A stretch of DNA of 64,000 nucleotides from Ideonella paludis (GCF_018069865.1 NZ_JAGQDG010000002.1:620001-684000), one strand, 5' to 3'; positions 16,311-26,843 are shown, counted from the stretch's first letter. Numbers and translations: made by a program. Notes: generated from the letters alone by a model not told the origin.

Positions 16311-18200
16311 TCAGGCGGCCGCCGGCGCGCTGTCCGGGTTCACCGGGGGCGTGGGGCCTGTGCCCGAGCCGCTGGACGATGATGTCCAATCCTTGGGCGG
16401 ACGCGGCGGCTTGTCTTGCATGATGTCGTCGATCTGGTCGGCGTCAATGGTTTCCCAATCCAGCAAGGCTTTCGCCATCGCGTGCATCTTGTCGGCATGC
16501 TCTTCGATGAGCTTGCGGGCAATGCCGTACTGCTCGTCGATGATGCGGCGCACCTCGGCGTCGACCTTGCGCATGGTCTCTTCCGAGACATTGGTGGTCT
16601 TGGTCACCGAGCGGCCCAGGAAGACTTCGCCTTCGTTCTCGGCGTAGACCACAGGGCCTAAGGAATCCGACATGCCATAGCGCATGACCATGTCACGGGC
16701 GATGGAGGTTGCACGCTCGAAGTCATTGCTGGCGCCAGTGGTCATTTGGTTCATGAACACTTCTTCAGCAATGCGGCCGCCAAAGAGCATGGAGATCATG
16801 CTGAGCATGCGAACCTTATCGGTGCTGTAACGGTCTTTCTCAGGCAGCGACACCGTCACCCCCAAGGCACCACCACGCGGGATGATGGTGACCTTGTGCA
16901 CCGGGTCCATTTTGGGCAGCAGGCGGCCAATCAAGGCGTGGCCCGCCTCGTGGTAGGCCGTGTTCTTGCGCTCTTCTTCGTCCATGACCATGGACTTGCG
17001 CTCGGTGCCCATGATGATCTTGTCTTTGGCGCGCTCGAAGTCGATCATCTCGACCACCCGGCCATTGCGGCGCGCCGCAAACAAGGCGGCCTCATTGACC
17101 AAGTTCGCCAGATCAGCACCCGAGAAACCCGGCGTGCCACGGGCCAGCACATCGGCCTTGACGTCGGTGCCCACCGGCACTTTGCGCATGTGGACGTTGA
17201 GGATCTGCTCGCGGCCACGGATGTCCGGCAGCGTGACGTAAACCTGGCGGTCGAAACGGCCCGGACGCAGCAAGGCGGGGTCCAGGATGTCCGGGCGGTT
17301 GGTGGCCGCCATCACGATGACGCCGAGGTTGGTTTCGAAGCCGTCCATCTCCACCAGCATCTGGTTGAGGGTCTGCTCACGCTCGTCATTGCCGCCACCC
17401 AGGCCTGCACCACGGTGCCGGCCCACCGCATCGATTTCATCGATGAAGATGATGCAAGGCGCGCTCTTCTTGGCCTGCTCGAACATGTCGCGCACGCGGG
17501 CCGCGCCCACACCGACGAACATTTCGACGAAGTCGGAGCCGGAGATGGTGAAGAAAGGCACTTTGGCCTCGCCGGCGATGGCCTTGGCCAGCAAGGTCTT
17601 GCCCGTGCCCGGAGGGCCAACCAGCAAGACGCCGCGTGGGATGCGGCCGCCCAGCTTTTGAAACTTCTGGGGGTCTTTCAGGAAGTCGACCAGCTCTTTG
17701 ACTTCTTCCTTGGCCTCATCGCAGCCCGCCACATCGGCAAAGGTGGTGGCGTTGTTGGCCTCGTCCAGCATGCGCGCTTTGGACTTGCCAAAGCTGAATG
17801 CGCCGCCCTTGCCGCCACCCTGCATTTGACGCATGAAGTACACCCAAACGCCGATTAAGAGCAGCATGGGGCCCCACGACAGCAACAAGCTGGTGAGCAG
17901 GGATTGCTCTTCTTCAGGCTTGGCCGTGACCTGGACACCGTACTTCATCAGGTCGTTGACCATCCACAGATCGCCCGGGCTGGTCAGCGTAAAGGGCTGG
18001 CCACCGTCGGCCGGGCTGACCTTGAGGGTGCGGCCTTGAACTTCAACCCGCTTGATCTTGCCCTGGCGAGCGTCTTCAAGGAACTGGGTGTAGGTCACCT
18101 GCTCGTTGGCGCGGGGCTTCTCGAACTGCTTGAAGACAGTGAAAAGCACGAATGCTATGACCAGCGAGAGTGCGACCTTTGAGAGCCACTGATTGTTCAC
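16311..18200 (-). CDS. ftsH: ATP-dependent zinc metalloprotease FtsH
   Basis: Membrane-anchored hexameric AAA+ protease that degrades misassembled membrane proteins and regulators such as LpxC. 629 residues: first span about 7-24, periplasmic part, second span about 101-121, Walker A GPPGTGKT (195-202), Walker B IIFIDEID, second region of homology [21 protein letters not shown], and zinc site HEAGH (417-421). The C-terminal tail is Pro/Ser/Gly-rich. The start is GTG with AAGGAA upstream. It follows rlmE by 178 bases, which contain a 27-base inverted repeat over a TAGAAT box. Confidence 0.98.
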   Translation of the reverse strand: MNNQWLSKVALSLVIAFVLFTVFKQFEKPRANEQVTYTQFLEDARQGKIKRVEVQGRTLKVSPADGGQPFTLTSPGDLWMVNDLMKYGVQVTAKPEEEQSLLTSLLLSWGPMLLLIGVWVYFMRQMQGGGKGGAFSFGKSKARMLDEANNATTFADVAGCDEAKEEVKELVDFLKDPQKFQKLGGRIPRGVLLVGPPGTGKTLLAKAIAGEAKVPFFTISGSDFVEMFVGVGAARVRDMFEQAKKSAPCIIFIDEIDAVGRHRGAGLGGGNDEREQTLNQMLVEMDGFETNLGVIVMAATNRPDILDPALLRPGRFDRQVYVTLPDIRGREQILNVHMRKVPVGTDVKADVLARGTPGFSGADLANLVNEAALFAARRNGRVVEMIDFERAKDKIIMGTERKSMVMDEEERKNTAYHEAGHALIGRLLPKMDPVHKVTIIPRGGALGVTVSLPEKDRYSTDKVRMLSMISMLFGGRIAEEVFMNQMTTGASNDFERATSIARDMVMRYGMSDSLGPVVYAENEGEVFLGRSVTKTTNVSEETMRKVDAEVRRIIDEQYGIARKLIEEHADKMHAMAKALLDWETIDADQIDDIMQDKPPRPPKDWTSSSSGSGTGPTPPVNPDSAPAAA

Positions 18201-18270
18201 CGAGGTTCCTTCATCGAAAGCGTGGCATGCGACCGGACTTCAGACAAAGTCGGCTCGCAGCACACCAAGT

Positions 18271-18297
18271 GGGATTGATTCTAGACGAGTCAATCCC
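18271..18297. promoter_or_regulatory. Inverted repeat over a candidate ftsH -10
   Basis: GGGATTGA (18271-18278) and TCAATCCC (18290-18297) form perfect 8-base arms. On the minus strand TAGAAT (18283 to 18278) lies inside, 78 bases before the ftsH start. No normal -35 is seen. It may be an operator or an activator site. Confidence 0.35.
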
Positions 18298-18378
18298 CGC
18301 TAGCCCTGAAGTAAATCAGAGCAACCTCACCCTTTTCAGGGGAGATGAGGCGGATATCTTGGGCTGTTTGGCTCAGTT

Positions 18379-19053
18379 TCAAGCCTTCTTCAAGCCTATG
18401 CCGATCAGAAAGGTTTCGGCGGACTTGTCGCGCGACGACTTGGGCTTGAGCGGCTTGACCACCTTGAAGTGCGCCTTGAACAGGTCTACCAACTGCGTGT
18501 AGCCGCTGCCGTGAAACACCTTGGCCACCAGCGCACCTTGGGGTTTGAGGTGGTTTTGGGCGAAATCGATGGCGAGTTCAATCAAATTGGCGACGCGGGC
18601 GCCATCGGTCACCGCCACGCCCGAGAGGTTGGGGGCCATGTCAGACACCACCACATCCACCGGACGGCCCGCCAACAGAGCTTCAAGCTGGCCCAGCACC
18701 GCTTCTTCGCAAAAATCGCCCTGGATGAACTGCACACCGTCGATGGGCTCCATCTCCAGCAAGTCCAGCGCAATGATGGTGCCGTCCAGCTCGCCCGTCG
18801 CCGCTCCGCCCACCCCTGCGGTCTTGGGCGCAAAGCGCCGCCGCAGGTATTGGCTCCAAGCGCCAGGGGCTGAACCGAGGTCCACCACCACTTGGCCGGG
18901 CCTGAACAGATGAAAGGTCTCGTCGATCTCTTTGAGTTTGTAGGCGGCACGCGCCCGGTAGCCCTCTTTTTGGGCCAGCCTCACATAGGTGTCGGTGACA
19001 TGGTCGTGCAACCAGGCCTTGTTGAGCTTTTTGCTTTTGGTTTGGGTTTTCAT
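18379..19053 (-). CDS. rlmE: 23S rRNA (uridine(2552)-2'-O)-methyltransferase RlmE
   Basis: SAM-dependent heat-shock methyltransferase (FtsJ/RrmJ) acting on U2552 of 23S rRNA in the 50S subunit. 224 residues with [11 protein letters not shown] (catalytic Lys), SAM motif [26 protein letters not shown] (catalytic Asp) and [10 protein letters not shown] (catalytic Lys). An insert at about 80-95 ([15 protein letters not shown]) is longer than in E. coli. The ATG at 19053 begins MKTQTKSKK; no Shine-Dalgarno is seen and the -10 (TATTAT) lies 10 bases upstream, so the leader would be about four bases. Divergent from yhbY. Confidence 0.96.
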   Translation of the reverse strand: MKTQTKSKKLNKAWLHDHVTDTYVRLAQKEGYRARAAYKLKEIDETFHLFRPGQVVVDLGSAPGAWSQYLRRRFAPKTAGVGGAATGELDGTIIALDLLEMEPIDGVQFIQGDFCEEAVLGQLEALLAGRPVDVVVSDMAPNLSGVAVTDGARVANLIELAIDFAQNHLKPQGALVAKVFHGSGYTQLVDLFKAHFKVVKPLKPKSSRDKSAETFLIGIGLKKA

Positions 19054-19062
19054 GAAGGAAGG

Positions 19063-19069
19063 GATAATA
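19063..19069. promoter_or_regulatory. Shared symmetric -10 between rlmE and yhbY
   Basis: GATAAT on the plus strand (19063-19068) and TATTAT on the minus strand (19069 to 19064) occupy the same bases, with only 21 bases between the two ATGs (19053 minus, 19075 plus). Each promoter's -35 would lie inside the other gene. Both mRNAs would be leaderless or nearly so. Confidence 0.5.
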
Positions 19070-19074
19070 CGGGA

Positions 19075-19566
19075 ATGCCTGCGATTCAACTCACGCCCGC
19101 CGACCGCAAGGACAAGCGCGGCCAAGCCCACCATCTCAACCCGGTCGTCATGATCGGCAATGATGGCCTGACACCTGCCATCCTCAAAGAGTGCGATGCT
19201 GCCCTGAAGGCCCACGGCCTGATCAAGGTGCGCGTCTTCTCGGATGACCGCGAAGCACGAGGCGCCATGCTCGACGAGCTGGCCGACAAGCTCAGTGCCG
19301 CTCCGGTCCAACACATCGGCAAGCTGCTGGTGCTGTGGCGCCCTCTGCCGGACAGTGCCGCAGAGCCCGCCCATGACGGCGGCACAAAAGGTGGAGCGGC
19401 ACCGCGCACGGTGCGCTTGGTGACGTATTCCAAGTCAGGCCACTCGCGGCCAGAGATCAAGAAAGTTCAGGTCTTGGGCAACGAGCGGATCACCGCCGGT
19501 GGCCAGATCAAGCGCGCCAAGGCTCGCGTCGTGAGCGCCAAGAAGAAGGCGCTCAACAGCAAGTAA
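19075..19566 (+). CDS. yhbY: YhbY-family RNA-binding protein (CRS1/YhbY domain)
   Basis: Small RNA-binding protein associated with pre-50S ribosome assembly. The CRM domain fills residues 3-97 ([28 protein letters not shown], with the GxxG-type loop, then [11 protein letters not shown] and [10 protein letters not shown]). At 163 residues it is longer than the ~97-residue E. coli protein. The extra C-terminal part is strongly basic ([17 protein letters not shown]) and could add RNA contacts. The ATG at 19075 is chosen because it matches the family start; a longer frame runs back through rlmE. Divergent from rlmE as in E. coli. Confidence 0.93.
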   Translation: MPAIQLTPADRKDKRGQAHHLNPVVMIGNDGLTPAILKECDAALKAHGLIKVRVFSDDREARGAMLDELADKLSAAPVQHIGKLLVLWRPLPDSAAEPAHDGGTKGGAAPRTVRLVTYSKSGHSRPEIKKVQVLGNERITAGGQIKRAKARVVSAKKKALNSK

Positions 19567-19585
19567 GCACAGGGCGCGGGCCTGC

Positions 19586-20038
19586 TCAACGCTCGGCCGT
19601 TTGGGCAGCGCGCCACGCCAGCGCCAGCACGGCCAAGATCTTGATGCCAAACAGCCCCAAGCTGATGGCGTGCAATTGGCCAAAGCTCAAACGCCCTTGC
19701 CCGGCTTTGGCGGCTGCCATTTCAGGCTGCAGGGCGTAATAGCCCAGCACCGTGCAGAAAATGGCCAGCAAGGCCAAGCCCATCTCCACGCTGAATTGGC
19801 TGCCTTCGGGCTTGGTTTGCGCGGCACGGCGGCGCTCTAACACCAGCAGCACGGCCCCCAAGAACACCGCCACCGAAGCCTCTCGGGCAAATACGTGCCC
19901 CACCACCCGGCCCGCCTCCGCGCTGCTGAGCACGGCGAATGGCGCGGGGGTGGCCACCAGCGCGACACACAGCAAGAGCCCAGCCCACAGGCCGGGCAAC
20001 AAGCGCCGCAGCAGCTCAGCCCAAGCGTCCAAACGCAT
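19586..20038 (-). CDS. DUF4149 domain membrane protein
   Basis: Unknown-function integral membrane protein of 150 residues with four hydrophobic segments (about 13-35, 55-70, 85-102, 122-143), matching the DUF4149/TMEM205-like pattern. It starts five bases behind the greA stop, so it is probably translated from the carA-leuE-carB-greA message. Convergent with yhbY. No enzymatic motif is visible. Confidence 0.8.
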   Translation of the reverse strand: MRLDAWAELLRRLLPGLWAGLLLCVALVATPAPFAVLSSAEAGRVVGHVFAREASVAVFLGAVLLVLERRRAAQTKPEGSQFSVEMGLALLAIFCTVLGYYALQPEMAAAKAGQGRLSFGQLHAISLGLFGIKILAVLALAWRAAQTAER

Positions 20039-20043
20039 GAGGC

Positions 20044-20520
20044 TTAGATGTAGCGAACGGCCATGACTTCGTAGCTGCGCACGCCGCCCGGCGCCTTCAC
20101 TTCCGCCACATCGCCGACCTCTTTGCCAATCAAGGCGCGCGCGATGGGCGAGCTGATGGAGATCATGCCCTGCTTCAGGTCGGCTTCATCGTCGCCCACG
20201 ATTTGGTAGGTGACAGCGTCGCCGCTCTCTTCGTCCTCCAAGTCGACCGTGGTGCCAAACACAATGCGCCCCCCCGCGTCCAGCGTGGCCGGGTCAATGA
20301 TTTGGGCTGCAGCCAGCTTGCCTTCGATTTCGAGGATTCGGCCTTCGATGAAGCCCTGCTTGTCCTTGGCAGCGTCGTACTCCGCGTTCTCCGACAGGTC
20401 ACCCTGGGCGCGCGCCTCGGCAATGGCCTGGATGACCGCGTGGCGCTCCACAGACTTGAGTTGATGCAACTCGGCCTTCAGCTTTTCAGCGCCGCGCTTG
20501 GTCAGGGGAATGGTGCTCAT
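20044..20520 (-). CDS. greA: Transcription elongation factor GreA
   Basis: Binds the secondary channel of RNA polymerase and stimulates cleavage of backtracked RNA. 158 residues, the normal length: N-terminal coiled coil about 1-75 ([22 protein letters not shown], then [27 protein letters not shown] with the acidic tip Asp-Glu pair) and the FKBP-like C-terminal domain with [15 protein letters not shown]. The start at 20520 (MSTIPLTK) fits the family; the open frame extends 23 codons more. A large hairpin separates it from carB. Confidence 0.97.
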   Translation of the reverse strand: MSTIPLTKRGAEKLKAELHQLKSVERHAVIQAIAEARAQGDLSENAEYDAAKDKQGFIEGRILEIEGKLAAAQIIDPATLDAGGRIVFGTTVDLEDEESGDAVTYQIVGDDEADLKQGMISISSPIARALIGKEVGDVAEVKAPGGVRSYEVMAVRYI

Positions 20521-20548
20521 GTCAGCAAAAGTCTTAGGTGAATGAAAA

Positions 20549-20586
20549 CCGCCGCCTCTGAAGCCCAAAGGGCGTGGAGGCGGCGG
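20549..20586 (-). terminator. Strong hairpin between carB and greA
   Basis: Perfect 10-bp stem CCGCCGCCTC / GAGGCGGCGG with an inner GCCC-AAA-GGGC stem. On the minus strand it is followed by TTTTC. Likely a partial terminator that lowers greA relative to carB, or with its own greA promoter just downstream. Confidence 0.55.
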
Positions 20587-20632
20587 CAATGGCGCGGAGT
20601 TTAAGCCAGATCGGGCCTGAGCCCGGCAAGCT

Positions 20633-23600
20633 TTAGACGAGCGACAGGTGCAACTCTTGCAAAGACACCACGTTCAGGTCGTCTTGATGCTTCAGCGCTT
20701 CGGTGGCGGCTTCGCAGCCGGCCATGGTGGTGTAGTAGGTCACACGGTTGGCCAGGGCCGCCGTGCGGATGTAGCGGCTGTCGGCGATCGCCGTGCGGGT
20801 CTCGTCCACGGTGGTGAACACCAGTTGAATCTCACCCGCCTTGATCAGGTCGGCAATGTGCGGCCGGCCGTCTTTGACCTTGTTGACCACCTTGACCGGC
20901 ACGCCAGCGGCAGCAATGGCTGCGGCCGTGCCCTTGGTAGCCACCACGTCAAAGCCCAGGTCCACCAACTCGGAGGCGATCTTGACGGCGCGGTCCTTAT
21001 CGTTGTTCTTGACGGTGATGACCACAGTGCCCTTGGTGGGCAGGCGGCTGCCGGCCCCCAACTGGCTCTTGAGCATGGCTTCGCCGAAGGTCATGGCCAC
21101 ACCCATGACCTCGCCGGTCGAGCGCATCTCAGGCCCCAGGATCGGGTCCACGCCCGGGAACTTGTTGAAGGGGAACACGGCCTCCTTCACGCTGTAGTAG
21201 GGCGGGATCACCTCGTGCGGCGCCTTGCCGCCCATGCCGACCTGATCTTTCAGCAACTGGCCGGCCATGCAGCGTGCGGCAATCTTGGCCAGCGGTTGGC
21301 CCGTGGCCTTGGAGACGAAGGGCACGGTGCGCGAGGCGCGGGGGTTCACTTCGAGCACATAGACGATGGCGTCGGCGCCCTCGCCCTGGATGGCGAACTG
21401 CACGTTCATCAGGCCGACGACCTTCAGGGCCTTGGCCATCTCGGCCGTCTGGCGACGCAGCTCGTCTTGCAAGGCGGCGGGCAGTGAGTACGGCGGCAGT
21501 GAGCAGGCCGAGTCGCCGGAGTGCACACCGGCTTGTTCGATGTGCTCCATGATGCCGCCGATCATCACCGCGCCCGAGGCGTCGGCGATGCAGTCCACGT
21601 CGACTTCGATGGCGTCATCCAAGAAGCGGTCCAGCAGGACGGGCGACTTCTCAGAGACACGCACCGCTTCGCGCATATAGCGCTCCAGGTCCTTGTCGCC
21701 GTGCACGATTTCCATCGCCCGGCCACCCAGCACATAGGAGGGGCGAACCACCAGAGGGTAGCCAATTTCTTGGGCCAGCTTCAGCGCCGCTTCTTCGGTG
21801 CGGGCCGTGCGGTTGGGCGGCTGCTTCAGGCCCAAGGTGTGCAACAACTGCTGGAAGCGCTCGCGGTCTTCGGCCACGTCAATGCTGTCGGGCGTGGTGC
21901 CAATGATGGGCACGCCGGCACGCTCCAAGTCCAGCGCCAACTTCAGCGGGGTCTGGCCGCCGTACTGCACGATCACGCCGACGGGCCGCTCCTTGGCGAC
22001 GATCTCCAGCACGTCTTCCAGGGTCACCGGCTCGAAGTAGAGGCGGTCCGAGGTGTCGTAGTCGGTGGAAACCGTCTCAGGGTTGCAGTTGACCATGATG
22101 GTCTCGTAGCCGTCTTCGCGCATGGCCAGCGCAGCATGGACGCAGCAGTAATCAAACTCAATGCCCTGACCAATGCGGTTGGGGCCACCGCCCAGGACCA
22201 TGATCTTTTTCTTGGTGGTGGGCTCGGCTTCGCACTCTTCGTCGTAGGTCGAGTAGAGGTAGGCGGTTTGTGTGGCGAACTCGGCCGCACAAGTGTCCAC
22301 ACGCTTGTAGACCGGGCGCACGTTCAGCGCATGGCGCTTCGCGCGCACCTCGTGCTGGTTGGTGCCCAGGAGCTTAGCCAAGCGGCGGTCCGAGAAGCCC
22401 TTGCGCTTCAGGAAATAGAGCTCGTCGCGGCTCAGGCTCTCCAGCGTGCGGCCAGCCAAGGCCTGCTCCGCTTGGATGATCTGCTCGATCTGCGCCAGGA
22501 ACCAGGGGTCGATGGCGGTCTCTTCGAAGATCTCTTCCAAGCTCATGCCAATGCGGAAGGCATCACCCACGAAGAGGATGCGCTCGGGGCCGGCTTCGCC
22601 AATCTCCTCGATGATCTCTTCGCGGTCGGTGCTGCGCTCGGTCAGGCCATCGATGCCGGTTTCCAGGCCGCGCAAGGCCTTTTGGAACGACTCCTGGAAG
22701 GTTCGACCCATGGCCATCACCTCCCCCACAGACTTCATCTGAGTGGTCAGGTGAGCGTCGGCCGCCGGGAACTTTTCAAAGGCAAAGCGTGGGATCTTGG
22801 TGACCACATAGTCGATGCTGGGCTCGAAGGACGCGGGCGTGATGCCGCCGGTGATGTCGTTCTTCAGCTCATCCAGGGTATAGCCCACCGCCAGCTTGGC
22901 AGCGATCTTGGCAATCGGGAAACCCGTGGCCTTGGAGGCCAGCGCAGACGAGCGCGAGACACGCGGGTTCATCTCGATGACCACCATGCGGCCATCGCGC
23001 GGGTTGATGGAGAACTGCACGTTGGAGCCACCGGTGTCTACACCGATCTCGCGCAAGATGGCGATGGAGGCGTTGCGCAGCAGTTGGTACTCGCGGTCGG
23101 TCAAGGTCTGAGCCGGGGCCACGGTGATGGAGTCACCGGTGTGGATGCCCATCGGGTCCAGGTTCTCAATGGAGCAGACGATGATGCAGTTGTCGGCCTT
23201 GTCGCGCACAACTTCCATCTCGTACTCTTTCCACCCCATCAGCGACTCTTCAATGAGCAGCTCATTGGTCGGCGAGAGGTCCAAGCCGCGCTTGCAAATC
23301 TCTTCAAACTCTTCGGGGTTGTAGGCAATGCCACCGCCCGTGCCGCCCAACGTGAAGCTGGGGCGAATGACCATGGGAAAGCCAGAGCCGCCGATGTCGG
23401 CTTGTATGCTTTTTTGCACCGCCCACGCCTCTTCCATCGAGTGCGCGATGCCCGACTTGGCCGAGCCCAGACCAATCTTGGTCATCGCGTCTTTGAACTT
23501 CAGGCGGTCTTCGGCCTTTTCAATGGCGTGCTCATTGGCACCGATCATCTCAACGCCGTATTTGGCCAATACGCCGTGGCGGTGCAGATCGAGGGCGCAG

Positions 23601-23908
23601 TTCAGCGCGGTTTGGCCACCCATGGTGGGCAGCACCGCCATTTTCTCGTCGGGGTGCGCAGCGCGTTCTTTGGCGATGATGCGCTCGACGACCTGCCAAG
23701 TGATGGGCTCGATGTAGGTCGCATCGGCCGTGTTGGGGTCGGTCATGATCGTCGCCGGGTTGGAGTTCACCAACACCACGCGGTAGCCCTCTTCCCGCAA
23801 GGCCTTGCAGGCCTGGGCGCCGGAGTAGTCGAACTCACAGGCCTGGCCAATGATGATCGGGCCCGCGCCGATGATGAGGATGCTTTGTAGGTCTGAACGC
23901 TTAGGCAT
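20633..23908 (-). CDS. carB: Carbamoyl-phosphate synthase large subunit
   Basis: Makes carbamoyl phosphate from ammonia (passed from CarA), bicarbonate and two ATP, for arginine and pyrimidines. 1091 residues with two homologous ATP-grasp halves: N-terminal carboxyphosphate half ([36 protein letters not shown], later [12 protein letters not shown]) and C-terminal carbamate half ([35 protein letters not shown]). The MGS-like allosteric domain lies at the end (about 960-1080). No truncation or frameshift. It is 47 bases downstream of leuE and forms one unit with carA. Confidence 0.98.
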   Translation of the reverse strand: MPKRSDLQSILIIGAGPIIIGQACEFDYSGAQACKALREEGYRVVLVNSNPATIMTDPNTADATYIEPITWQVVERIIAKERAAHPDEKMAVLPTMGGQTALNCALDLHRHGVLAKYGVEMIGANEHAIEKAEDRLKFKDAMTKIGLGSAKSGIAHSMEEAWAVQKSIQADIGGSGFPMVIRPSFTLGGTGGGIAYNPEEFEEICKRGLDLSPTNELLIEESLMGWKEYEMEVVRDKADNCIIVCSIENLDPMGIHTGDSITVAPAQTLTDREYQLLRNASIAILREIGVDTGGSNVQFSINPRDGRMVVIEMNPRVSRSSALASKATGFPIAKIAAKLAVGYTLDELKNDITGGITPASFEPSIDYVVTKIPRFAFEKFPAADAHLTTQMKSVGEVMAMGRTFQESFQKALRGLETGIDGLTERSTDREEIIEEIGEAGPERILFVGDAFRIGMSLEEIFEETAIDPWFLAQIEQIIQAEQALAGRTLESLSRDELYFLKRKGFSDRRLAKLLGTNQHEVRAKRHALNVRPVYKRVDTCAAEFATQTAYLYSTYDEECEAEPTTKKKIMVLGGGPNRIGQGIEFDYCCVHAALAMREDGYETIMVNCNPETVSTDYDTSDRLYFEPVTLEDVLEIVAKERPVGVIVQYGGQTPLKLALDLERAGVPIIGTTPDSIDVAEDRERFQQLLHTLGLKQPPNRTARTEEAALKLAQEIGYPLVVRPSYVLGGRAMEIVHGDKDLERYMREAVRVSEKSPVLLDRFLDDAIEVDVDCIADASGAVMIGGIMEHIEQAGVHSGDSACSLPPYSLPAALQDELRRQTAEMAKALKVVGLMNVQFAIQGEGADAIVYVLEVNPRASRTVPFVSKATGQPLAKIAARCMAGQLLKDQVGMGGKAPHEVIPPYYSVKEAVFPFNKFPGVDPILGPEMRSTGEVMGVAMTFGEAMLKSQLGAGSRLPTKGTVVITVKNNDKDRAVKIASELVDLGFDVVATKGTAAAIAAAGVPVKVVNKVKDGRPHIADLIKAGEIQLVFTTVDETRTAIADSRYIRTAALANRVTYYTTMAGCEAATEALKHQDDLNVVSLQELHLSLV

Positions 23909-23955
23909 GATCGAGAGTCTTGTGAATATTGTTGTTGGCCAAGGCTGATGCGGGC

Positions 23956-24597
23956 TCAGCCCAAGCTGGCCGTGGCCAGCTTGGCACCAAAACCGAGAAA
24001 GAGTGCACCCACGCCCGAGGCCGCCACGCTGGCCGCACGGCGCCGGGCGGCAAAGGCTTGGGCCAGGCGCGCGCCCGCGAAAATCAGCACCGAGAGATAC
24101 ACCGCGCTACACACTTGGGCGATGGCCCCCAGCGCCAAAAAGGTCAGGCCCGGCCAGGCATAGGTAGGGTCGACAAACTGAATGAAGAAGGACACGAAGA
24201 ACAAGATGGCCTTGGGGTTCAGCAGGCTGATGACCAGCGCCTTGCGAAAGGGCTGGCTCAAGTCCGCTGACGCCGTGGGCTCGGCGCTCACCTCACCCCG
24301 CCAGCGGCGCACCGCGCCGATGAGCAACTGCAGGCCGATCCAGGTCAGGTAGGCCGCACCCACCATCTTGATGACGATGAAGAGCGCCGGCAGCGCCTTG
24401 AGCACCGAGGCCGCCCCCAAGGCGGCCAGCAGCATCAGCACCGCATCGCCGACAAACACGCCACACGCCCCGGCATAGCCGGCCTTCACCCCGCGCCGTG
24501 CGGCCACAGACAGCACGAACATGGAGTTGGGGCCTGGCAAGAGCACGATGGCAATCGTGCCCAAGACGTAGGTGGACAGGTCGGTGATGCCGAACAT
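23956..24597 (-). CDS. leuE: LysE/RhtB-family amino acid exporter (LeuE-like)
   Basis: Inner-membrane exporter of 213 residues, six hydrophobic segments. The family signature [32 protein letters not shown] is near the N-terminus and [23 protein letters not shown] in the middle. Closest in pattern to the leucine exporter LeuE, but the exported amino acid is not predictable. It sits between carA (13-base gap) and carB (47-base gap), an insertion seen in several Burkholderiales. A link to arginine or pyrimidine balance is speculation. Confidence 0.88.
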   Translation of the reverse strand: MFGITDLSTYVLGTIAIVLLPGPNSMFVLSVAARRGVKAGYAGACGVFVGDAVLMLLAALGAASVLKALPALFIVIKMVGAAYLTWIGLQLLIGAVRRWRGEVSAEPTASADLSQPFRKALVISLLNPKAILFFVSFFIQFVDPTYAWPGLTFLALGAIAQVCSAVYLSVLIFAGARLAQAFAARRRAASVAASGVGALFLGFGAKLATASLG

Positions 24598-24610
24598 GGC
24601 GCCGCTCGGC

Positions 24611-25783
24611 TCAGTTCTTGGCTGCCGCCATCAGGGCGGTGAAGCGGTCAAACAGGTAGGCGATGTCGTGCGGGCCGGGCGAGGCTTCCGGGTGGCCCTG
24701 GAAGCAAAACGCCGGCTTGTCGGTGCGGGCCAAGCCTTGCAGCGTGCCATCAAACAAGCTGATGTGGGTGGCGCGCAGGTTGGCGGGCAAGGTCTTCTCG
24801 TCCACCGCAAAACCATGGTTTTGGCTGGTGATGGAGACACGGCCGGTGTCCAGGTCTTTGACCGGGTGGTTGGCACCGTGGTGGCCGAACTTCATCTTGA
24901 AAGTCTGTGCGCCACTGGCCAAGGCCATGATCTGGTGCCCCAGGCAAATGCCAAAAGTGGGGATGCCCGTCTCGATCAGGGTCTTGGCGGCTTCGATGGC
25001 GTAGTCGCAAGGCTGGGGGTCGCCGGGGCCGTTAGAGAGGAAAATGCCGTCTGGCTGGTACTTCAGCACCTCGGCGGCGGGCGTCTTGGCCGGCACCACG
25101 GTGACACGGCAGCCGCGCTCAGCCAGCATGCGCAAAATATTGCGCTTCACGCCGAAGTCGTAGGCCACCACATGGTAGAGGGGCGCGTTTTGCGTGCCAA
25201 AGCCCGGTGTGCCGTCTTCGCGGGCCAGCTTCCACTCGGTTTCTGTCCACTCGTAAGACTGATCCGACGTCACCACTTGGGCGAGATCTTGCCCGGCCAT
25301 ATTGGGTGCTGCCTTGGCTTGGGCCACGGCCTTAGCCTTGTCGGCCTCGCTGACTTGATGGCCTGCGGCAAACGACACGATGCAGCCGTTTTGGGCGCCT
25401 GTGGTGCGCAGCACGCGGGTCAGGCGGCGGGTGTCAATGTCGGCAATCGCCACCGTGCCTTCGGCCACCAGGTACTCAGACAAGGTCTGGGTCTGACGGA
25501 AGTTCGAGACTCGGATGGGCAGATCTTTGATGATCAGGCCTGCGGCATGGACTTTTCGCGCCTCGACATCCTCGGGGTTGACACCGTAGTTGCCGATGTG
25601 CGGGTACGTCAGGGTGACGATCTGCTGGCAGTAGCTCGGGTCGGTGAGGATTTCTTGGTAGCCGGTGAGCGCGGTGTTGAACACCACTTCGCCGACGGTG
25701 TGACCGGCAGCGCCGATCGAGGTGCCCAAAAAGACCGTGCCGTCTGCGAGTGCAAGGATTGCGGGGGGCAGGACGGGCAGCAA
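24611..25783 (-). CDS. carA: Carbamoyl-phosphate synthase small (glutaminase) subunit
   Basis: Releases ammonia from glutamine for CarB. The N-terminal domain shows [29 protein letters not shown] and the class I amidotransferase domain shows [37 protein letters not shown] (nucleophile Cys) and the late [13 protein letters not shown] place the start at TTG 25783, because CGGAG stands eight bases before it and this matches where homologues begin. An ATG at 25825 would add 14 residues without similarity. About 390 residues. First gene of carA-leuE-carB-greA-DUF4149. Confidence 0.96.
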   Translation of the reverse strand: MLPVLPPAILALADGTVFLGTSIGAAGHTVGEVVFNTALTGYQEILTDPSYCQQIVTLTYPHIGNYGVNPEDVEARKVHAAGLIIKDLPIRVSNFRQTQTLSEYLVAEGTVAIADIDTRRLTRVLRTTGAQNGCIVSFAAGHQVSEADKAKAVAQAKAAPNMAGQDLAQVVTSDQSYEWTETEWKLAREDGTPGFGTQNAPLYHVVAYDFGVKRNILRMLAERGCRVTVVPAKTPAAEVLKYQPDGIFLSNGPGDPQPCDYAIEAAKTLIETGIPTFGICLGHQIMALASGAQTFKMKFGHHGANHPVKDLDTGRVSITSQNHGFAVDEKTLPANLRATHISLFDGTLQGLARTDKPAFCFQGHPEASPGPHDIAYLFDRFTALMAAAKN

Positions 25784-25918
25784 GGGGGAACTCCGGTGTT
25801 CGCGCGCCCAGCCCGTGTGCCCCATACTGCCGCTTTGAAAAGGCGTCAGCGAGAGGTTCGGCAGGTCAGAAGGAAACGAATTTCGCTGGGCGGCTTTTGA
25901 TTTGGGGTAAACCCGCTG

Positions 25919-25947
25919 ATTATAGCCTGAGCTGAAGGCTCGGTGAA
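25919..25947 (-). promoter_or_regulatory. Predicted carA operon promoter
   Basis: Minus strand TTCACC (25947 to 25942), a 17-base spacer and a perfect TATAAT (25924 to 25919). The leader to the TTG start is about 130 nt. No leader peptide or attenuator hairpin is evident in it. Confidence 0.65.
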
Positions 25948-25988
25948 GTCCTAGGCTCTTGCAAAACCCTAATGCGCCCCCAACTTGC

Positions 25989-26019
25989 TTGCCAGGCGCG
26001 CGTCATGTCCCTCTAGAAT
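25989..26019 (+). promoter_or_regulatory. Predicted promoter of the Bax-inhibitor-1 family gene
   Basis: TTGCCA (25989-25994), 19-base spacer, TAGAAT (26014-26019); start site about 60 bases before the ATG. This and the carA promoter account for the 305-base divergent gap 25784-26088. Confidence 0.5.
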
Positions 26020-26088
26020 GCGGCCGTCCTGCTGGTGAAGCCGCCTCGGCCCCTGGCAAGATTTGAACAACCACTGGAGTACACCTCT

Positions 26089-26775
26089 ATGAACGAAAGC
26101 CTGCAATCCTTTGGCCTGTCGGGCTCGATGACGCAACAACGCAACCGCGTGCTGCGCAACACCTATTGGCTGCTCGCCCTCTCCATGGTGCCGACCGTCT
26201 TGGGCGCCTGGGTCGGCGTCAGCACGGGCATCGTCACGGGCCTGAGCCCCATCGTCAGCATGCTGGTGTTTTTGGGCGGTGCGTTTGGCTTCATGTTTGC
26301 CATTGAGCGCACCAAGAACTCTGGCGCCGGTGTGCCCATCTTGCTGGCCTTCACCTTCTTCATGGGCGTCATGCTGTCGCGCTTGTTGGCCTTTGTGCTC
26401 ACCAAGGGCAATGGCGCATCGCTGATCATGACTGCCTTTGGCGGCACCGCCCTGGTGTTTGCCGGCATGGCCACACTGGCTGGCATGATCAAGCGGGATC
26501 TGTCGGGCATGGGCAAGACCTTGATGATCGGCGCCTTGGTCATCTTTGCCGCCGGCATCATCAATGTGTTCGTGCAGTCCAGCGCCTTGATGTTGACCCT
26601 GTCTGTGATGTGCATTGGCTTGTTCTCGGCCTTCATGGTTTATGACATCAAGCGCATCATCGATGGCGGCGAAACCAACTACATCAGCGCGACCTTGGCC
26701 TTGTATCTGGACGTCTACAACGTCTTCCAAAGCTTGCTGAGCCTGCTGGGCATCTTCGGCGGCAGCGACGACTGA
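26089..26775 (+). CDS. Bax inhibitor-1/YccA family membrane protein
   Basis: Seven-span inner-membrane protein of 228 residues. Family marks: RNTYWLLALSMVPTVLGAWVG at the first span, the repeated short loops, and the C-terminal FMVYDIKRIIDGGETNYISATLALYLDVYNVFQSLL with the conserved Asp pair of the pH/calcium switch. In E. coli YccA modulates FtsH and ftsH is in this window, though not adjacent. GGAG precedes the ATG at 26089; the frame extends 18 codons further upstream without similarity. Closed by a terminator. Confidence 0.92.
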   Translation: MNESLQSFGLSGSMTQQRNRVLRNTYWLLALSMVPTVLGAWVGVSTGIVTGLSPIVSMLVFLGGAFGFMFAIERTKNSGAGVPILLAFTFFMGVMLSRLLAFVLTKGNGASLIMTAFGGTALVFAGMATLAGMIKRDLSGMGKTLMIGALVIFAAGIINVFVQSSALMLTLSVMCIGLFSAFMVYDIKRIIDGGETNYISATLALYLDVYNVFQSLLSLLGIFGGSDD

Positions 26776-26785
26776 CCCCCAGCAT

Positions 26786-26802
26786 CAGGCGCTTCGCGCC
26801 TG
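26786..26802. repeat. Short hairpin downstream of the BI-1 gene
   Basis: CAGGCGC-TTC-GCGCCTG, flanked by AGCA/TGCT that extends the stem. It lies nine bases before the main terminator. Confidence 0.45.
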
Positions 26803-26810
26803 TGCTGACT

Positions 26811-26843
26811 GAACGCCCCCACTGCTGGGGGCGTTCTTGTTTA
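26811..26843 (+). terminator. Rho-independent terminator after the BI-1 gene
   Basis: Perfect 10-bp stem GAACGCCCCC / GGGGGCGTTC with a six-base loop, followed by TTGTTTA. Confidence 0.8.

Noticed and set aside
21521-23890. Open frame of 789 codons on the plus strand
   Set aside because: It lies exactly antisense to carB; long antisense frames are expected in GC-rich coding DNA and the translation is His/Gln/Arg-rich with no known motif.
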